59,166 nucleotides of DNA from an uncultured cyanobacterium. GTDB taxonomy: Bacteria > Cyanobacteriota > Cyanobacteriia > PCC-6307 > Cyanobiaceae. How positions within the stretch are numbered: the first letter of the stretch is position 1; the number at the start of each line of letters is the position of its first letter. A program made the position numbers and the translations under genes. The DNA lies in NCBI GenBank assembly GCA_903917565.1, contig CAIXBB010000015.1:1-59166 (forward strand), written 5' to 3'. The notes beneath the pieces are model-generated. The model was given only the letters and a program-made list of their open reading frames with translations. It ran no database searches and was not told the origin of the DNA. Below, piece after piece: positions 1 to 9,124 of the stretch.

Positions 1-139
1 AGGGCAACGTTGGAAACGGCCTGAGGGAAAGACCAGCTCCGGGGAGAACCCCTCAGTACCGGAAGCCAAGGTCCCTGGGACAGAAGCTCACCCCATTGCA
101 CCCGGAACTGCCGGATGCAATGGGCGACAGACTCCTAGG
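1..139. repeat. Left copy of a 139-bp terminal inverted repeat
   Basis: Positions 1-139 are the exact reverse complement of 59026-59164; base i pairs with base 59165-i and the match stops at position 140. The inner edge is the palindrome CCTAGG (134-139). Inside the repeat, 92-124 form an imperfect hairpin: 13 pairs, one C/A mismatch and a 5-nt loop AACTG. CTGAGGG (21-27) can also pair with CCCTCAG further in. No reading frame is recognisable. It may be the end of an insertion element, a MITE or another multicopy sequence; I cannot name the family. Confidence 0.9.
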
Positions 140-529
140 CCGTCAAGGCTTATGTAAGGAGACGGAAGAGTACGCCTCAGCGCCAGCGATTTAAGCGGAT
201 ATCATAGGGACTGGAGATCCATGTGCCACCGAATTCGTGGTGCCTGGGAGAAAGCCTTCCCCTCCGGGGTTGCTCACGGGCTCGGGGCAGTGGGCGAAGG
301 GGTTGGTTAACCATGGGAGCCCAGGCAGGGGTGTTGGACCCCGGGTCAGGGCAATGCATCGCCTCAGAGATTGAAGATGGCGCCTATACTGAAAAGCCTG
401 GCCCCTCAGCCCAAGCGGATCAGGTTGTAGGCGATCATCTGCAGGCCTTAGCTTGCCTGTTGTCACCCACATAGGCGGACCCCTGCCAAATCGTCACCGT
501 CCAGGCCACTCCAACAACAACTGGGGAGA
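140..529. other. Non-coding stretch, no gene recognised
   Basis: About 390 bases between the left repeat and the first gene. Short open frames here have no recognisable domain and no ribosome binding site. It may be flank or remnant of the repeated element at the window edge. No tRNA, rRNA or CRISPR-like structure was seen. Confidence 0.5.
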
Positions 530-1339
530 TCAAATCACTGTTGTCGCAGGGACCTCTCTCTTGCCGTAGACGATCGCGTGAAGCTCAGGATCCTGCATGT
601 AATGAAGGATCCTGGCCGGATAATCCAGCTTGCCGTTGTGTAGATAGGCCAGCGTGGCGGCGACCTTGGCGTCCCGTTGATCACTGCTCACCTTGAGAGA
701 ATGGCGAAGCGGTACGCCCAGCAACTTCTGCAGTCGAGCCAGCTGGCCGGCCAGGACTCTGACATTCGCGTCCGGATTCAGCAGTTCGTCCACCGCGGCG
801 TCCACATCCTGCTCCGAAGCCTTCGGCTTCAGCAGGCCTTGTTGCACCAGTTCGCCCACACTCAGCTGGGCTGGACCATGGTCGCGGAAGAGTCCCGAAT
901 GGGCTGCGATCGGCAGATCCTTACCTGGCTTGGCGTGCTGCATCTCGTCGTACAAAATCGCCGCCATGAGCATGGGATTGACCCCCCGGCGCCGGCCCTC
1001 GGCCAGCAGCGTGGGCACCAAGCTCTCCAGGCGCCGGAGGGTGTGGGACCGCAAGGGAGCCAGCTCGTCCAACCCTTCGGTGAACAACTGGGCCAGATCT
1101 GGCTGGGGCCCGTGGACTCCGAAGCGTCGTTCCAGTTCGTGGAGTTCCTCCGGGGTGAACATTGCCGAATCGGGGGAGGTGCTCAGGCTGACCAGGCGCA
1201 GAGGGCGTCCCGGCGCTTTCTCGACAGCAACAGGCGGGGCAAGGGGCCCGAACCGGAGAACCATCAGGGCGAGCATCAACCCCACCGGCCATCGACCAAG
1301 CCGGAAGATTCGAGGCAAGGGGGGGTCAGGTCGAGCCAC
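530..1339 (-). CDS. Membrane-anchored or exported protein with a lysozyme/transglycosylase-like region
   Basis: A 269-residue protein. A hydrophobic stretch at about residues 19-37 follows a basic N-terminus and looks like a signal peptide or anchor. Residues 121-135 (NPMLMAAILYDEMQH) and 149-164 (GLFRDHGPAQLSVGEL) resemble the catalytic-helix and substrate-loop pattern of lysozyme-fold lytic transglycosylases, with E132 as candidate acid; this is inference from motif shape only. The GTG start has no clear ribosome binding site, so Met22 is an alternative. It stands alone on this strand, with gene-poor DNA on both sides. It may act on peptidoglycan. Confidence 0.55.
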   Translation of the reverse strand: MARPDPPLPRIFRLGRWPVGLMLALMVLRFGPLAPPVAVEKAPGRPLRLVSLSTSPDSAMFTPEELHELERRFGVHGPQPDLAQLFTEGLDELAPLRSHTLRRLESLVPTLLAEGRRRGVNPMLMAAILYDEMQHAKPGKDLPIAAHSGLFRDHGPAQLSVGELVQQGLLKPKASEQDVDAAVDELLNPDANVRVLAGQLARLQKLLGVPLRHSLKVSSDQRDAKVAATLAYLHNGKLDYPARILHYMQDPELHAIVYGKREVPATTVI

Positions 1340-2175
1340 GGGGGGTAGGAGAGAGGGAGCGGGGCAGAAACTGATTGCCAGATTGATCAGGGGATTCTAT
1401 GACCCCCTTTCCATCTCCAGCGGCCCTGCGGTTCTCCCCACCGGGCTGAGGGGGCAGGAAGGGAGCAGGCAAGCACGGCCGCCGGCAGGGTGAGGTCCTG
1501 TGGGGATCGGACCGTCCCAAGAGGCTCTGGTGATGCTGGGTCAGTCCATGAATGATCTGGTCGTCGACACATCTGGGGGACACATCCCTCACGGCGCTGA
1601 TCGATCAGGAGATCGACCGCTGTGATCTGCAGGTGGGGATCGCCAGCCTCTGCGTTCGTCAGACCTCCTGCTCCAACTGGTACCGCTGCACTGGCAGTTT
1701 GGGTTCAAGGTTGCTCAGCCTGTTGAGCTCCAGGAGGCAGACCGCCTGAACCAGAACACGAATCAGCCAAGCCATCCTCCCGCTGATTCAGTGCACATCC
1801 TTTGCCCCTTCTATGCACGGACATGCCGCACGGGGGCTGTGCGTCTCAAAGATTCCATGGCTTGGGATAAAGCAATCGAATTTGAAAGAGAGGGAGATTC
1901 AGAGGTGTCCGCGCGGTCCGGAGTGTCCGGAGTGGGGTGTGGCAGCGGAAAGGGACCGGCCGGCGATTGAGGAGCCTGGCTTTCGGGGTTCATGGGATCG
2001 CGTCCTCGGGGGCAGTGGGCTTGGGCCAGCGCCAGAAGCCCTGAGGGCAGGTGCGTTGAGGGGCACGTCCTCAAGGAGATGCCGACGAACATGGAGTTCC
2101 CGACTGAGGGGGATGGGGCCCTTGCGCCGGGTGTTTCGGCGAGAGTGGAGACCCCCACCCCTGGGCCGTTTCGCC
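1340..2175. other. Long gene-poor stretch
   Basis: About 830 bases with no convincing gene. A 65-codon + frame at 1552-1749 and the frame running from 1813 into the methyltransferase have no recognisable domain; the latter is very rich in Arg and Pro upstream of residue 122, as expected from a GC-rich shadow. The stretch probably contains the methyltransferase promoter, but I cannot point to one. Confidence 0.45.
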
Positions 2176-3177
2176 ATGAGTGCTCCCACGCCAGAGCGTT
2201 TGATGCAGTTCGCCTTCGCCTACGCCCCGCCCCTGATGATTGAGGCGGGCGTACGCCATGGACTCTTCGATGCCCTCGCGAACGGGGCCCGGAACCTGGA
2301 GGAACTGACCAAGGAAAGCGGCTGCTCAGGCCGGGGCGTGCGGATCCTCCTCGACGCACTGGTGGCGCTTGAACTGCTGGTGAAGATGGGCCCGGCTACC
2401 TACGGCCTCACCCCCGAGAGCGAGGCGTTTCTGGTGAGCGGCCGACCCAGCTTCCAGGGCGGTCTCTTCCGCCATGTGAGCGGTCAGTTGCTTCCACCCT
2501 GGCTGGAGTTGAGCGAGGTGGTGCGCACCGGTCGGCCCGCCACCGCCATCAACCGCGAGGGGCCGGGGGCGTCTTTCTTCCTCCAGTTCGTCAACGACAT
2601 CTATCCCCTCAGCGCCCCTGCCGCCAGCAGCCTGGCTGAGCATCTCGTGGTGGCCGAGGCGGGTCCGTTCAGCGTGTTGGATCTTGCCTGCGGCTCCGGA
2701 GTTTGGGGCATCACCCTGGCCCAGGCTTCACCCCAGGTACGGGTCACCGCAGTGGACTGGGAGGGGGTGCTGCCCCTGGCACGGGCCAACGCGGAGCGAC
2801 TGGGTCTGGCCGATCGCTTCTCCTGGGTAGCCGCTGATCTGCTTGAGGCCCCCCTCGGCAGTGGCCACCGGATCGCCACCCTCGGCCACATTGTTCACAG
2901 CGAGGGCGAGGAGCGCAGCCGGGCCCTCTTCCCTCGCCTGTTTGGGGCGCTGGCCCCAGGTGGCACCCTCGCAATCGCCGAATGGCTCCGCAATGACGAG
3001 CACACCGGCTCCGCCGCCGCGGCCATCTTCGCGGTGAACATGCTGGTGAACACCGAGGCTGGCGACACCTACTCCTTCGCCGAACTTCGAAGCTGGCTCG
3101 AAGCCGCCGGTTTCCGCGACGTGCGCACCCTGGAGGCGCCGGGCCCCTCGCCCCTGGTGCTCGCCACCCGTCCCTAA
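2176..3177 (+). CDS. SAM-dependent O-methyltransferase (acetylserotonin/CrtF-like)
   Basis: A 333-residue class I methyltransferase. The N-terminal helical part (about 1-100) looks like the winged-helix dimerisation domain of the plant/bacterial small-molecule O-methyltransferase family. SAM motif I is VLDLACGSGVWG at 167-178. The later GHIVHSEGEE segment occupies the place of the family's catalytic His motif. The ATG at 2176 fits this domain start; the frame is open further upstream, but that part has no protein-like composition. Substrate unknown. No partner genes are adjacent, so it may be a lone acquired gene next to transposon debris. The family call is firm, the reaction is not. Confidence 0.8.
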   Translation: MSAPTPERLMQFAFAYAPPLMIEAGVRHGLFDALANGARNLEELTKESGCSGRGVRILLDALVALELLVKMGPATYGLTPESEAFLVSGRPSFQGGLFRHVSGQLLPPWLELSEVVRTGRPATAINREGPGASFFLQFVNDIYPLSAPAASSLAEHLVVAEAGPFSVLDLACGSGVWGITLAQASPQVRVTAVDWEGVLPLARANAERLGLADRFSWVAADLLEAPLGSGHRIATLGHIVHSEGEERSRALFPRLFGALAPGGTLAIAEWLRNDEHTGSAAAAIFAVNMLVNTEAGDTYSFAELRSWLEAAGFRDVRTLEAPGPSPLVLATRP

Positions 3178-3233
3178 GAGATCGCGGAAAAACCTGAACG
3201 CCTCTGCCAAAATGGTCAATTTTCCAAGATCTG

Positions 3234-3341
3234 ATGCGAGGTCAGCAGGAGCGCAGCGGCTCCTTGTTCTCCTACGTTTCGATCGAGGAGCGGATCCAGG
3301 CGGACTATCCGTTGCGGCGGATCCGAAAGCCAGGGCATTAG
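3234..3341 (+). pseudogene. N-terminal remnant of an IS5-type DDE transposase
   Basis: The 35-codon frame begins MRGQQERSGSLFSYVSIEER and continues with IQADYPLRRIRK, then reads PGH and a stop. This start is typical of IS5/IS1182-type transposases (MRG...SGxLFSYVxLExRxxxDHPLRxIR). The rest of the transposase is missing, so this is a truncated and presumably dead copy. The DNA just after it has a short inverted repeat AATCCC-AAC-GGGATT, but I cannot assign it as an element end. Confidence 0.7.
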
Positions 3342-3787
3342 GCCCTTGATTGACTCAATCCCAACGGGATTGGGATGGGATGAGGTGAGGCAACGTTCCG
3401 TGCTCGGGGGGATGGGCGCATTTCCCTGGCTGAAGGGACTCCAGGCTCAGTCCACCCCATCCCCACTCTTGTTCAGCATCAGCCCGAGACCGCCGCGCTC
3501 TCCTTCATCGACATGGAAGATTGCCCCACTGGCCCACCTGGATCGGGTGCAACGGATGATCAGCGGCAATCTGCTGGAGTGTCTTGCGACCACTGATGGC
3601 CTCCATGGCGACCCGGGCCTTGAACTACGGGCTGTGGGTGCGGCGTTTGCCCATGGGTGGGAGCCCCCTCTCAGGGGCGGTGCCCCGCCTCATTGGTTAA
3701 CGATGGACCCTGTCCCAAAAACCCAGACCACCTCAGTGGGTTCTCCTTGAGCAGGGGGACGCAGTCACACCTGCTCACAACTGACAG
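3342..3787. other. Gene-poor stretch after the transposase remnant
   Basis: About 445 bases. A 134-codon + frame (3346-3750) has no recognisable domain. Given the transposase start just upstream, this may be scrambled mobile-element DNA. It should also contain the promoter of the efflux operon that starts at 3788; no promoter is evident. Confidence 0.4.
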
Positions 3788-5236
3788 ATGGGACGTCATA
3801 CCGGAGGCACCAGCAGTAGCCATGGTGTATGGACAGCCGCCGCACCCGCCGCGAAGACCCCCCGCCTCCTGCAGACCGTCCTGAGCCAGCCCGTGACCGG
3901 GCCCCAGCCGCGGACGGCACGTCAACGCTGGCGGGTGTTCGCCGCCGGTTCGCTGACCGTGTGCCTGGCCGGCGCTGGATGGCTGAGCTGGCATCAGGGA
4001 CAGGCCCGCGCCCGGCAAGCCGCCCTGGTCGCCCAGACCGCACCGGTGGAGCGCAGCAACGTGGTCCTCAAGGTGACGGCGGCTGGTTCGATCCGCCCCA
4101 CCACGCCTGTGAACATCAGCCCCAAGCAACCGGGTCGCGTCACGGCCCTGTTGGTTGATCAGGGGGATCGGGTCAGGGCCGGCCAGGTGCTGGCGCGGAT
4201 GGACGACAGCAACCTCAGGGGCACGCTGATGAAGGCCCAGGGAATCCTGGCGGCCGCGGAAGCCAACCTGCACAAGCTGCGGGCCGGCAACCGGCCCCAG
4301 GAGATCGAGACCGCCCGGCGCAATCTGCAGGCAGCCGAGGCCGATCAGATCGCCATTCGCTCCTCCTACCTCAGCAACCGGCAGCTCTACGGATCCGGCG
4401 CGATCGCTCGGGTGAGCTTTGACGCCAGCCGGTCGGCGTTCCTTGCCGGTGAAGCCCGGGTGCGGTCCCTGAGGGCCCAGCTGGATCTCGCCAGCGCCGG
4501 CAGTCGTGCCGAGGACATCACCAGTGCAGCCGCCCAGGTGCTTCAGGCGCGGGGGGATCTCGCCACCATCAAGGCCCAGGTCAACGACACTGTGATCCGC
4601 GCCCCCTTTGCGGGGGTGATCACCCAGAAGTTTGCCGACGTCGGGGCGTTCGTGACACCCACCACCTCGGCCAGCGCCACCAGTTCGGCCACCTCGTCCT
4701 CCATCCTGGCCCTGGCCAGCGAACTGGAAGCGGTGGCCAACGTGGCGGAAGTGGACGTGGGAGCGATCCGGCCCGGCCAGTCGGTGGACCTGCAGGTGGA
4801 TGCCTTCCCCCGTCAGCTGTTCCGCGGAACGGTCCGGCTGGTGGCTCCGGAAGCTGTGGTGGAGCAGAACGTGACCAGCTTCCAGGTGAGAATCACCCTG
4901 GCAGGGGACGCCCGCGGCAAGCTCCGCTCCGGCATGAACCTCACGGCCAACGTGCTGGTGGGCCGGCGGTCCGATGCCCTGCTGATCCCCACCCCGGCGA
5001 TCGTGAGTGAACGGGGCGGCACCGGGGTGATGCTGCCAGGCGACAACGGTGCTCCCACCTTCAGGCCGATCCAGGTGGGCGCCACGATCGGCACCCGCAC
5101 GGAAGTGCTGCGTGGCCTGAAGCCAGGCGATCGGGTCTTCGTGTCCGTGCCGGGCCGGCGTCAGCCCAACGCCCGGCCTGTGTCCGGGTCCTCGCCTTTC
5201 CAGCAGCAGCGGGGCCAGGGGAGGATGCCGCGTTGA
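3788..5236 (+). CDS. HlyD/MacA-type periplasmic adaptor subunit of an efflux ABC transporter
   Basis: A 482-residue membrane fusion protein that links an inner-membrane transporter to the outer envelope. A single N-terminal membrane segment (about 47-67) is followed by a barrel-sandwich half, an Ala/Arg-rich helical hairpin, the second half-motif 'RAPFAGVI', and C-terminal beta-barrel domains. The first roughly 45 residues are low in structure, so a later start is possible. It is first in an operon with a MacB-like permease (4-nt overlap) and its ATPase. This order matches MacA-MacB and cyanobacterial DevBCA exporters. Substrate unknown: macrolide, peptide, lipid or glycolipid are all possible. 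Confidence 0.85.
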   Translation: MGRHTGGTSSSHGVWTAAAPAAKTPRLLQTVLSQPVTGPQPRTARQRWRVFAAGSLTVCLAGAGWLSWHQGQARARQAALVAQTAPVERSNVVLKVTAAGSIRPTTPVNISPKQPGRVTALLVDQGDRVRAGQVLARMDDSNLRGTLMKAQGILAAAEANLHKLRAGNRPQEIETARRNLQAAEADQIAIRSSYLSNRQLYGSGAIARVSFDASRSAFLAGEARVRSLRAQLDLASAGSRAEDITSAAAQVLQARGDLATIKAQVNDTVIRAPFAGVITQKFADVGAFVTPTTSASATSSATSSSILALASELEAVANVAEVDVGAIRPGQSVDLQVDAFPRQLFRGTVRLVAPEAVVEQNVTSFQVRITLAGDARGKLRSGMNLTANVLVGRRSDALLIPTPAIVSERGGTGVMLPGDNGAPTFRPIQVGATIGTRTEVLRGLKPGDRVFVSVPGRRQPNARPVSGSSPFQQQRGQGRMPR

Positions 5237-6501
5237 TTGGGCGGCGCCGGCGCGAGCGGAATGGCGTTGATCTGGCCGAGACGATCGCGCTCGCCTGGTC
5301 GTCGCTGCTGGCTAACCGGATGCGCTCCGCCCTGACGATGCTGGGCGTGATCATCGGCATCGGCGCTGTGATCAGCATGGTGACGATCGGACGCGGCGCC
5401 CAGCTGCAGACGGAGAGCCAGTTGAAATCGCTGGGCTCGAACCTGGTCTTCGTGCAGAGCGGTGTGGCCGCCAGCGGCGGCCCCGCTTCTCGGGGCGCAG
5501 GCTCAGCCAGGACCTTGATCTGGGAGGACGCCAAGGCGATTGCCGCGTCCATCCCGGCCGTGGCGGATGTGGCGCCGAACCTGAGTCAACGCACCCAGGT
5601 GGTGCTGGCCGATCGCAACACCAACACCACGGTGGTGGGCAGCACTCCGGCCTACGTGACGGTGCGCGACTTCCTGCCCCTGAGCGGCCGGTTCTTCAAC
5701 CAGGCCGAACTCAACCAGGCCGCCAGGGTGGCCGTGCTGGGGCAGACCGTCGTCGACAGCCTGGGGTTGACGGAGCGCAGCGCTCTGGATCGCACGATCC
5801 GCATCCGCGGCGAGATGTTCACCGTGATCGGCACCCTGGAGTTCAAAGGCAGCACCGGATTCCGCGACCAGGACGATCAGGTGCTGATTCCTCTCACCAC
5901 GATGGCCGCGAGGATTGTGGGGATTAACAGCACGGCAGGAGTGTCGGTGGAGAGCATCGCGGTGTCGGCGCGGTCGGCCGAGAGCATGGAGGCGGCGGAG
6001 TACCAGATCACCAACCTGCTGCGGTTGCGCCACAGAATCATGCCGCCCCGGGAAGACGACTTTCTGATTCGCAACCAGGCCGATCTCGTCAATGCCTCCA
6101 ACGCCGTCGCCAACGTGTTCACGGCGCTGCTGGGCGGATCAGCCGCCATCTCCCTGTTGGTGGGGGGGATCGGCATCATGAACATCATGCTGGTGTCGGT
6201 CACCGAGCGGACGCGGGAGATCGGCATCCGCCGCGCCATCGGAGCCCGCTGCAGCGACATCCTGCGCCAGTTCCTGATCGAATCGACGGTGCTCTCCCTG
6301 GCGGGTGGATTGCTGGGGGTTCTGCTTGGGGTGGTGGCGTCGTTGGCCATCAATTCGGTCTTCGGCTGGAGCGCTGGAATCGCCCTTGATGCGGTGGGTT
6401 GGTCGCTGGCCTTCTGCCTGGTGATCGGCGTGTTCTTCGGTGCCTATCCCGCCAACAAGGCTGCCCAGCTCGATCCGATGACGGCCCTGCGAAGCGACTG
6501 A
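5233..6501 (+). CDS. MacB/DevC-type ABC transporter permease
   Basis: A 422-residue FtsX-family permease. Membrane segments lie at about 34-52 and then three near the C-terminus (about 297-321, 350-375, 385-405), separated by a large periplasmic MacB core domain. The cytoplasmic motif TERTREIGIRRAIGA and the C-terminal AAQLDPMTALR are hallmarks of the family. Start is TTG at 5233, overlapping the adaptor stop codon and suggesting translational coupling. Unlike MacB proper, the ATPase is not fused but encoded by the next gene. It probably drives mechanotransmission-type export with the upstream adaptor. Confidence 0.88.
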   Translation: MIGRRRRERNGVDLAETIALAWSSLLANRMRSALTMLGVIIGIGAVISMVTIGRGAQLQTESQLKSLGSNLVFVQSGVAASGGPASRGAGSARTLIWEDAKAIAASIPAVADVAPNLSQRTQVVLADRNTNTTVVGSTPAYVTVRDFLPLSGRFFNQAELNQAARVAVLGQTVVDSLGLTERSALDRTIRIRGEMFTVIGTLEFKGSTGFRDQDDQVLIPLTTMAARIVGINSTAGVSVESIAVSARSAESMEAAEYQITNLLRLRHRIMPPREDDFLIRNQADLVNASNAVANVFTALLGGSAAISLLVGGIGIMNIMLVSVTERTREIGIRRAIGARCSDILRQFLIESTVLSLAGGLLGVLLGVVASLAINSVFGWSAGIALDAVGWSLAFCLVIGVFFGAYPANKAAQLDPMTALRSD

Positions 6502-6504
6502 ACC

Positions 6505-7182
6505 ATGCTGCAACTGCGACGGATCACCAAGACCTATCGGATGGGGGAGATGGCGGTGGAGATCCTGCACGGCATCGACCTGACCATCCTTCGCGGCGCG
6601 TACACGGCGATCGTGGGCACCTCCGGATCAGGCAAGTCCACCTTGATGAACATCCTCGGTTGCCTGGAGCAGCCGAGCAGCGGCCAGTACTACTTCGATG
6701 CCCGCGACATCACCCTGCTGAGTGACAACGAACGCACGGACATCCGCAACTTTCAGATCGGCTTCGTGTTCCAGCAATTCAACCTGTTACCGCGCCTGAC
6801 GGCGCTGCAGAACGTGATGCTGCCGATGGTCTACGCCGGCTATGGCCGCGAGGAGCGGAGGGAACGGGCTGCGGCGATGCTGGAGCAGGTGGGACTGGCT
6901 GATCGCATGGCCAATCGCCCAAACCAGCTCTCCGGCGGCCAGCAGCAGCGCGTTGCGATCGCCCGCGCCCTGGTGAACCAGCCCGAGCTGCTGCTGGCCG
7001 ATGAACCCACCGGTGCCCTGGATACACACACCGGCGAGGAGGTGATCGAGCTGATTTCCGGTCTCCACGCCGGTGGCCTCACGATCGTGCTGGTCACGCA
7101 CGACCCCTCGGTGGCCCAGAACAGTGGGCGGATCATCCAGATCCAGGACGGGCAGATCTGCGGCGACAGCCAGGGGACCTGA
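6505..7182 (+). CDS. MacB/LolD-type ABC transporter ATPase
   Basis: A 225-residue nucleotide-binding protein. Walker A is GTSGSGKST at 38-46, the Q-loop lies in FVFQQFNLL, the signature is LSGGQQQ and Walker B is LLLADEP, followed by an H-loop 'VTHD'. All catalytic elements look intact. It is the third gene of the adaptor-permease-ATPase operon and starts 3 bases after the permease stop. It energises that exporter from the cytoplasmic side. Confidence 0.92.
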   Translation: MLQLRRITKTYRMGEMAVEILHGIDLTILRGAYTAIVGTSGSGKSTLMNILGCLEQPSSGQYYFDARDITLLSDNERTDIRNFQIGFVFQQFNLLPRLTALQNVMLPMVYAGYGREERRERAAAMLEQVGLADRMANRPNQLSGGQQQRVAIARALVNQPELLLADEPTGALDTHTGEEVIELISGLHAGGLTIVLVTHDPSVAQNSGRIIQIQDGQICGDSQGT

Positions 7183-7483
7183 TGGAGCAGGCCAATGGAT
7201 CGCTGCAGCAAGGCCGGTATGGGCAGGCGATGGGGTTCCCCAGCTCGCCGTTCGGGCTGCGGTCGTCCGCTGGGCCCGGGCGGCCAGGGACGCTGCCTCC
7301 CGTGGCGTGGCCCTAGAGAGGCAAAGGCGATCTCGCAGAAAAAGTTGGCGTTGATCGCCACCGGTCCGTGGCGACGTCCAGGATCACGTTGGAGTTCACC
7401 AGCACCATCAGCCGGCGTCTCCGCGGGTGAGGGCGAGCCGTTCATCGGTGCTGAGGCGGGTTGGCAACCGCGCCTGGCGCCCG
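7183..7483. other. Intergenic stretch between convergent genes
   Basis: About 300 bases between the ABC ATPase (+) and the diguanylate cyclase (-). The short open frames have no recognisable domain. I see no clear terminator hairpin with a T-run. Confidence 0.4.
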
Positions 7484-8308
7484 TCAGCCCGCCACCACCA
7501 CCCGGTTCCGCCCGGCGGCCTTGGCGTCGTAGAGGGCGGCGTCGGCGGCGCGCAAGCCGCTCTCCAGAGCGGCCAGGTCCAGCCCCTCCACCGGCGCCAG
7601 ACCGCCCGAGAGGGTGACGCGCCGCTCGGGCGCTCCAGGGTGGGGCACCATCGCCGCCGCCGCCCGCAGCCGCTCGAGCAGGGGCCTGGCACCCTCCGCG
7701 TCCACGCCGAGCAGCAGCAGCGCGAACTCCTCACCGCCGACCCGCGCCAGCACGTCGCCCGGGCGCAGCACCCCGCGCATGGCCGTGGCCACATCGCGCA
7801 GCACCGCATCGCCCGCCCCATGGCCCCAGCCGTCGTTGATGGCCTTGAAGTGGTCGATGTCGAGCATGGCCCCCGCCACCGGCCGGCCATCGCGCGCGAC
7901 GGCGGCGAGCGCCGCGCCGGCGGCCTCGGCGAAGCCCGTGCGGTTGGGCAGGCCAGTCAGTGGATCGTGCCGCGCCGCGGCGGCCAGCGCAGCCTCCATG
8001 GCGTCGCGCTGGCGCAGGGTGGCCAGCGCGGCGAGCACCAGGGCGGGGATGGAGATGTCGAGCAGCACCCACACCCAGCTGCGCCAGACAATCGGCTCAC
8101 CCAGCTGGCCGAGCGCCACGAGCACCCCGTCCTCGAGGGCGAACACCCCGAGAGCCAGCATCACCGCCGCCGCCAGCCGGGACCGCCAGCGCCGCTGCCG
8201 CGGCTGGGCTGGCAATCGAGCCCGATACAGGGCGCCCCGCGCCGCCAGAGCGCAGAGCAGGGCCGTCGCGCCCCGCAGCAGAAGAAAGGCAAGATCGGCG
8301 GCGGTCAC
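7484..8308 (-). CDS. Membrane-bound diguanylate cyclase (GGDEF)
   Basis: A 274-residue protein predicted to make cyclic di-GMP from two GTP. Three hydrophobic segments (about 5-25, 45-62, 78-97) anchor it, followed by a GGDEF domain: DPLTGLPNR (115-123), [10 protein letters not shown] (150-159) and the active loop GGEEF (191-195). The RPGD at 182-185, five residues before the loop, is a canonical inhibitory I-site, so product feedback is expected. There is no EAL domain and no periplasmic sensor of useful size. It faces the ABC operon convergently and is divergent from the Nudix gene. Confidence 0.9.
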   Translation of the reverse strand: MTAADLAFLLLRGATALLCALAARGALYRARLPAQPRQRRWRSRLAAAVMLALGVFALEDGVLVALGQLGEPIVWRSWVWVLLDISIPALVLAALATLRQRDAMEAALAAAARHDPLTGLPNRTGFAEAAGAALAAVARDGRPVAGAMLDIDHFKAINDGWGHGAGDAVLRDVATAMRGVLRPGDVLARVGGEEFALLLLGVDAEGARPLLERLRAAAAMVPHPGAPERRVTLSGGLAPVEGLDLAALESGLRAADAALYDAKAAGRNRVVVAG

Positions 8309-8482
8309 AGGGTCAGGTTCTCGGGCTCCGGGGGCGCCGACGCTCCAGGGGTGTTGCCCATGAAGTTAGGGGCGGATCGACGAGGTGCCATGGGCGGCGA
8401 TCTTCCAGCCTGCATGGCCCCCATCCCTGGCCAGAATCCCCCCAACGATCGCCCCCCTCGCCTCCATGGCCCCCCTCCACCC

Positions 8483-8902
8483 ATGAGCTTCGCGGTGGCG
8501 CTGGCCATGCTGGAGCGCGAAGGCCAGTGGCTGCTGCAGCTGCGGGACGACATCGAGGGCATCGTCCATCCAGGCTGCTGGGGCCTGTTCGGCGGCCACC
8601 TCGATCCGGGGGAGGGGCCGGAGCAGGCGATCCTGCGCGAGCTGGAGGAGGAGATCGGCTGGGGGGCACCGCCGCTGTCGCTCTGGTTCGAGCACCACGA
8701 CAGGCAGCTCAGCGCCTACTACTTCCGTGGCCCCCTCACGGTGCCCCTGGCGGCACTGCAGCTGAACGAGGGACAGGACATGGTGCTGGCTGGCCTCGAT
8801 GAGCTGCGGAGTGGTCAGATCTGGAGCCCCAGGCGGCGGCAGTGGAGGGGCCTGGCCCCCTCCCTGGAGCGGGTCGTGGAGCGACTCGGTACAAAGAACT
8901 AA
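8483..8902 (+). CDS. Nudix hydrolase
   Basis: A 139-residue enzyme with a perfect Nudix box at 38-60: G38, E44, R52-E53-L54, E56-E57, G59. The family hydrolyses nucleoside diphosphates linked to another moiety; the substrate cannot be told from sequence. The ATG at 8483 gives the usual Nudix length; the open frame extends upstream but reads as GC-rich shadow. It is a single-gene unit, divergent from the GGDEF gene. Confidence 0.85.
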   Translation: MSFAVALAMLEREGQWLLQLRDDIEGIVHPGCWGLFGGHLDPGEGPEQAILRELEEEIGWGAPPLSLWFEHHDRQLSAYYFRGPLTVPLAALQLNEGQDMVLAGLDELRSGQIWSPRRRQWRGLAPSLERVVERLGTKN

Positions 8903-9124
8903 GAAACGGTGAGTGATGCCTTAAGATCTGAGAAGTCCCACCGTCCTCCTGCGTCTCATGGTTGATGAGGATGCGCTTCCCGGCAAGATTCACAACAATG
9001 GCCCCAGGCCCGCGTTCGGAAGCTGTACCACCAGCCACCCCAACAATGGCGCCAGCAGGCCGGCCGGCCCGTTCCGATTCCCTGAGATGAGCAGCGCCTT
9101 GAAGGCCCCCCCCGGGGTAAGGCA

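Noticed and set aside
21-105. Repeat considered as a tRNA, group II intron or RNase P RNA fragment
   Set aside because: It folds into short hairpins but lacks cloverleaf, domain V or P RNA signature sequences.
1552-1749. 65-codon plus frame in the gene-poor left part
   Set aside because: No ribosome binding site, no motif, unlike the surrounding coding composition.
3346-3750. 134-codon plus frame after the transposase remnant
   Set aside because: No domain and irregular composition; more likely mobile-element debris.
7195-7617. Plus frame following the ABC ATPase
   Set aside because: Overlaps the well-supported GGDEF gene on the other strand and has no recognisable protein content.
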